From Skeletonema tropicum (Eukaryota; Bacillariophyta; Thalassiosirophyceae; Thalassiosirales; Thalassiosiraceae): a stretch of DNA of 45,143 nucleotides. The stretch lies in assembly GCA_037178625.1 (NCBI GenBank), contig JAWZXG010000063.1, positions 1 to 45,143 on the forward strand, read 5' to 3'. A program made the translations under genes and the position numbers. The notes under the pieces are model-generated. The model worked only from the letters and a program-made list of their open reading frames with translations, was not told the origin of the DNA and searched no databases. Below are positions 40,833 to 45,143 of the stretch, piece after piece. The number at the start of each line of letters is the position of its first letter. Within the stretch, counting starts at the first letter, position 1.

Positions 40833-42221
40833 AGAAGATGCCCACACCCCGGATCCACCCCGGGTGGCGTCTTTACCACGTAACTATGTCAATAATAGGT
40901 CGATTCATTTGGTTCAAAGACCAACAACCTTCCATTTAGTTAGTTTAGAACGCCTCTGCAACGTGGCATGGTGGTATTCCGACCATTCTCCAAGATATTG
41001 TGGGTACTAATTCAGTAGCACTGGCATCGTCGGCCCGGGGTGCTCGGCCATCACGCATCACACACTAACAAAAAACATCTCCTCCATGACGAATCCGACG
41101 GCAAACCATGGTACTATTGGGCCAACATTCCCAAAATCAACATAAACAATATAGTGCCTAAACCCATTTTTTATGTAGATTCCGATTCTGTAAGCGGTGG
41201 CGGCCGAATCGGCGTCGTTGTGATGGTATACGGCTCTAACCGCCAGAGACATAAAATCTGCACATGCCGGGCAACATCATGACATACTCATGTTTAATAG
41301 ATTTCGGTTATTTAATTGCCATGGTGCATTGCAGACACCTTCTGAATACTATGATGATTGATTATTATTATCAGTTTTATTGATTACATTCCAATTAGAC
41401 GTAATAATTGAGTAGTAGGTCAAATCATCCGCTGTTGCTTTGATCCCATCGGGTAGGAATGGTGCTGTTAGGAGTCATATGATACCCTGAAACCACTGTA
41501 TAATGCTCGCAACAGATGGCTATTGGTGTTGTGTGGTGAAAGGGTCCCCAACTTGCAGGATGAATACACTCAATATCACTTCAAATACTCGTGTATGTGA
41601 TTGCATTCGCTCTTCATTTTCCACCAAAATATGCTACATTTCAACCAGTCCAATAATGTCGCAGCCGCAATGAAATAGAGATATCTACACCAACCACGTT
41701 GATTGTTATATTATAGTCATCACCTCACAGACTTTTGGCACCCTCTCATTTCATTTCCTGTCAGATATATGCATTCTCCTTTTTGATGTATTTTGTGGAA
41801 ATTATCAATTTTCAACTACTGTATTCACCATGCCACTACATGCGCCATAGAACGCCCCGACACACTCTAGAGGGGACTGATCGCCGCTTAATAGTATATA
41901 GATGGCGTCTGCAAACCAGTTCAGTGGCAGAGCAGCTTCAACTATTCATCTGAAGACCATATTGGAAGTGCATCATCACACCGATGTCAAAGCGCAATTT
42001 TCCGGCACCTCTACTTTGGTGTCATAATAAGTAGCGATGGCGTGGATTGATGTCCATCTGAGGACACCACTTCATAGAAAGGCTATTGGAGAGGGAGTTG
42101 CTGCAGTTGGGCTGTCTAATTTTATGTGTAGCTAGTGTTGTTGATGTCGGCACGTACGGGGTCGAGGTGCGCCATGGTGATCGCTGGTGATTTTTTTCAT
42201 TATCCCCTGGGCATCTTCTGG
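40831..42221. mobile_element. 1391-bp piggyBac-type non-autonomous element (TTAA target)
   Basis: Ends CCAGAAGATGCCCA and TGGGCATCTTCTGG form a 14-bp terminal inverted repeat. TTAA flanks both sides (40827-40830 and 42222-42225). The empty site with one TTAA is at 12566-12569 in locus 1 (CTGGTTAACCTCCCG). CC-starting termini and a TTAA target are diagnostic of piggyBac. No transposase is present; an 80-codon ORF (41040-41282) is unrecognised. Confidence 0.85.
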
Positions 42222-42225
42222 TTAA

Positions 42226-42780
42226 CCTCCCGTAGGGATGTAGCATGTGGCGGGCGGCTCGCTCGTGGCGGGCATTTTAGGCGATGATGAGACGGACATC
42301 TGAAACGCTGTCGCATGTCGCATCAAAAACACATCAACTCAAGATGCACCAGGAACCAGGAGCCGTATATCTTTTGATATCTTGCCTACTATGGCCAATG
42401 ACGACGATAAGTGTCGTTTTGGAAAGCTCTCATCGAGATCTATCGATGAGGCGTGTATTGGGCCTGATCGGACGACTTTGATTCAATCGACACGGTCAAA
42501 AACGGGTCAAGCGTCGTAGATAGATGGCTGGCTGTATCTGATGATCGGACATAACTACTACCGCTAGTGATTCTATTATCGATGGATTAGATCAGTCTTT
42601 GACACGATCTATCCAGCGATTCAACGCATCTTTGATGTCCTCCGGAAGTGCACGTGCAGAAGTCTACTAAGTATTGCTTGACGCTTTCACTTCCTTTCAC
42701 TTCTTCATTTGAGTGTCTTTTTGGGGACAATACCACAAAATACACTTCTTACTTTGATGAGATACTGTTCATAATCATTC
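42226..42780. promoter_or_regulatory. 5' flank of carboxypeptidase copy 3 (uninserted version)
   Basis: It corresponds to 12570-12686 plus 12968-12991 plus 16803-17213 of locus 1 and lacks the MITE and the large transposon. It therefore shows the ancestral sequence of the region, except for an extra TA at about 42366-42369. Confidence 0.8.
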
Positions 42781-44774
42781 ATGATGATGCTCTCCATTAC
42801 CTTATCCCTGCTCCTGACAGCATTGCGCTCTGTCGAAGCGGTGCGCAGGCTCCCCCACCAAGAACATGAGCTTATTGACGGACGTCGGCTCTTCTCAATT
42901 AAGGACCACAATCATGATCCTCAGCAGCAATCCTCTACACGACAACAATTATTATCATCACAACATCGGCGAGAAGAGATTACAAATCCCGACGACCATC
43001 TCGTAACATCACTCCCCCTCCTCGCAGATGGTGCTCTCAAAACACGTCATTGGGCAGGTCATCTCCCCGCATCGAAGGATCCAGATGATAAAAAGATTTT
43101 CTACTGGCTTTTCGAGCCAGGTAATACGGACAATAATGTCCCACCTGAAAGTATTCCTCTCATTGTGTGGATAAGTGGAGGGCCAGGATGCAGCGCCATG
43201 GACGGATTATGGTTGCAAAATGGACCTCTAAGATTGAAAAATGATGGAAACAGTTGGATTGTCGATGTCAATGAGCATGGTTGGAACAATGCCCCTGCTT
43301 GGACTATGTATGTTGATCAGCCTGTAGGAACTGGTCTAAGCTTTACCAAAAAGAATCGTACTGCAAGAATGACTTTGAAGTGAATCGGGACTTTCATTAC
43401 TTTCTAGAGGAATTCTTTTTGTTACACGCGGATAATTTTTTATCAGATGGCAACATAAATGGTGCAAGAATGTTGCGACGCTCATTTTACTTCGCTGGAG
43501 AATCACATGCGGGGCACTACATACCAAGTATGATGGACTTCATTCTACAGAGAAATGATGGCAAACTTGTACCAGACCAAAAGAATGGGCTGGGACCGCT
43601 ACGTGTAAATATACCAATTCATGGTGCTGCGATTGGTAATGGATGGGTGGATCCGTTTCATCAGTATGCCGCAGCGGATGCTGCATATGGTATGGGGATC
43701 ATCGGGACTGCACAAAGAGCCAATCTTGAAAATATGGAACGTACCTGCCAAGCCAAGTTAAAGTCGGGCAATTTAAATGCAGAAGTTTGTTTTCATTGTG
43801 GATGACATCATAGATCAGTCTCATGGGGCAAATGGAAAGACTATTGTCAATCAATATGATACACGAACGTGGTTGATGAAGGGGCTCCGTCTTACCCTCC
43901 TGGTCCAAGGAAGTAGAAAAGAAACTTACCTTGGCGGGAAGAAATCATATAGCGAGCCACCTCTGTTGTTGACTTTCATGCTGTGTTGAAATCTATCCAT
44001 GCAATGGAGTTACTGGAAAGCAGGTCTCACTTTATGAGGAATGCTCTGACCGGTATACCTTGCATTAGTGCACCAAGATGGTTTGGGTGTAGTTGATGAA
44101 GTAGTCCGAATCCTAGATCATGAGTTCGAAGCCTCACATGATGTTTTTCAATGGAATAAATGATTGGTCTTCGCAATCATGTGGGTAACGAACGCCTTTT
44201 GGACCTTTTGCCGTGGAGCAAAGCATCTGAATATATAAAACAACCAAGGTATGCTGGGACGCACCTGTCGATCCTTCGCTGAAAAACAATTATAAGGAAG
44301 GTCGTACCAGATGGGTATGTCAAGACATTTGAGAATTGACGTACCTGAAAACTCTCGAGGGCCGGTCATGGCGCTACGATGGATCAACCTGGTGTTTGTC
44401 TTTCCATGATGCAAATACTCATATCTGGTCAGGTGGCATCAGGATTCTCCATTCTAGACAAATGATAGACAGCGCAGATTCAAACCAGGAAAAGAGTTGC
44501 TCGTTAACGGAGTGTCCAAATTGCGTACCTGAACATACATTCACTCCATCGGTCATCCATGACAACTCGTCACTCTCATACAGTGATCTGGTGTTGTACT
44601 AGCGGCCTTTGTTTGGGCATGTTACTTCATTAACCTGTCGTTTTTTAGATGCCAAAATAATAGCAGAGGAAAGAGAAAGTTGCTTGTCACAGCGACCGAG
44701 GAAGCTCACGATTTAGTATCATATCAAAGAGGTACAATCAAGCAGGAGGCTCAAGCTCAGCAGCCAGCAGCTGA
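42781..44774 (+). pseudogene. KEX1-like serine carboxypeptidase, copy 3 (multiple frameshifts)
   Basis: It is identical to copies 1 and 2 up to about 43347, where a run of six A has become five and the frame shifts (200 codons to 43383). Further single-base gains and losses follow at about 43795, 43885, 43904, 43965, 44018, 44030, 44050, 44127 and beyond, nearly all in short homopolymers, with very few substitutions. The catalytic Ser motif (about 43495) is intact; Asp and His motifs fall in shifted frames. The pattern resembles declining read quality toward an assembly edge more than decay under neutrality. Confidence 0.8.
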
Positions 44775-44925
44775 ATGGTGGAAAGACGAATTTTGAAAGA
44801 ATTGACGAGACGGGCATCTGGAACGTTAGTTGTCGCATCAAAAACATATCAAATAATTCAAGAGCACGCACAGCTTTATGATGCACCATGGAGCCGTATC
44901 TTTTGATATCTTGTCTCCTAGACAG

Positions 44926-45143
44926 TTAACGGAAATCTTAAAGTACGTCATGGTTGGCCCTCCAGGGGCGAAATTATCTACAATTATCTAGAGCAATGTC
45001 ACAAGTACTACCCTTCGAGTGTAATTAAGCAAATAAACCAACAGTTTTTCCATCACCCCGGAATGTAGCGAAGAGGCAGTGATATGAAACTTTTATTCCA
45101 AACCAAGTAATGGTCTTTTTCCAGATCGCACTCCGAGCCGCGA
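44926..45143 (-). mobile_element. tRNA-derived SINE, copy 3 (cut by window edge)
   Basis: Same element as at 19359, with the left 17-bp repeat at 44909-44925. The window ends before the tRNA-like head. It carries several short indels relative to the other copies, like the adjacent gene. Confidence 0.75.

Overview
The window looks like nuclear DNA from a stramenopile alga, most likely a centric diatom. The evidence is short GT-AG introns (87 and 83 nt), Cys-His knuckle proteins, a degraded Ty1/copia Pol of diatom type, and a lysine/serine-rich membrane protein with strict K-x-x-K spacing like silica-associated silaffins. No bacterial operon, Shine-Dalgarno or phage signal is visible. The species cannot be fixed from sequence alone.

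Layout. Positions 1-10.8 kb are ordinary gene space, nearly all on the minus strand: a fidgetin-like AAA ATPase with N-terminal knuckles and a long repeated coiled coil (1-4018, running off the left edge); a small plus-strand basic polyQ ORF (4379-4771); a truncated paralog of the ATPase without its AAA domain (5568-7019); and a two-exon MORC-like GHKL protein (7830-10759). From 10.8 kb to the right edge the DNA is a mosaic of segmental duplications and mobile elements. Segment A is at 11580-12570 and 39845-40832. A KEX1-like serine carboxypeptidase occurs three times (17214-19208, 30050-32044, and a frameshifted copy at 42781-44774); the first two lie in blocks (16975-20178 and 29811-33014) that show no length difference. 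A Lys-rich repeat protein is present once in full (20481-22138, broken by one base), once as an N-terminal piece (26215-26610) and once as a C-terminal piece (39083-39353). Segment D is at 21831-23950 and 26302-28430, with fragments at 29115-29330 and 39356-39760.

Mobile elements. Because segments are duplicated, several insertions can be read against empty sites inside the window: a 277-bp MITE with a 4-bp target duplication (12687-12963), a 3.8-kb TA-flanked element with an 1109-residue DDE transposase (12992-16800), a 1.4-kb TTAA-flanked piggyBac-type non-autonomous element (40831-42221), and a tRNA-headed SINE with 17-bp target duplications downstream of each carboxypeptidase copy.

The most unusual object is at 33015-39082: two nearly full Penelope-like reverse-transcriptase elements without a visible endonuclease, in opposite orientation with both 3' ends facing host DNA, plus three short 3'-end pieces in series. 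Compared with the intact first locus, 344 bp of host DNA is missing at the site. The 3' region of these elements can be drawn as a hammerhead-like ribozyme whose predicted cleavage position is exactly the start of an 85-bp terminal repeat unit. I read this as reverse transcriptase copies primed from both ends of a broken chromosome, a telomere-capping mode acting internally. The architecture is seen in the sequence; the mechanism is inference.
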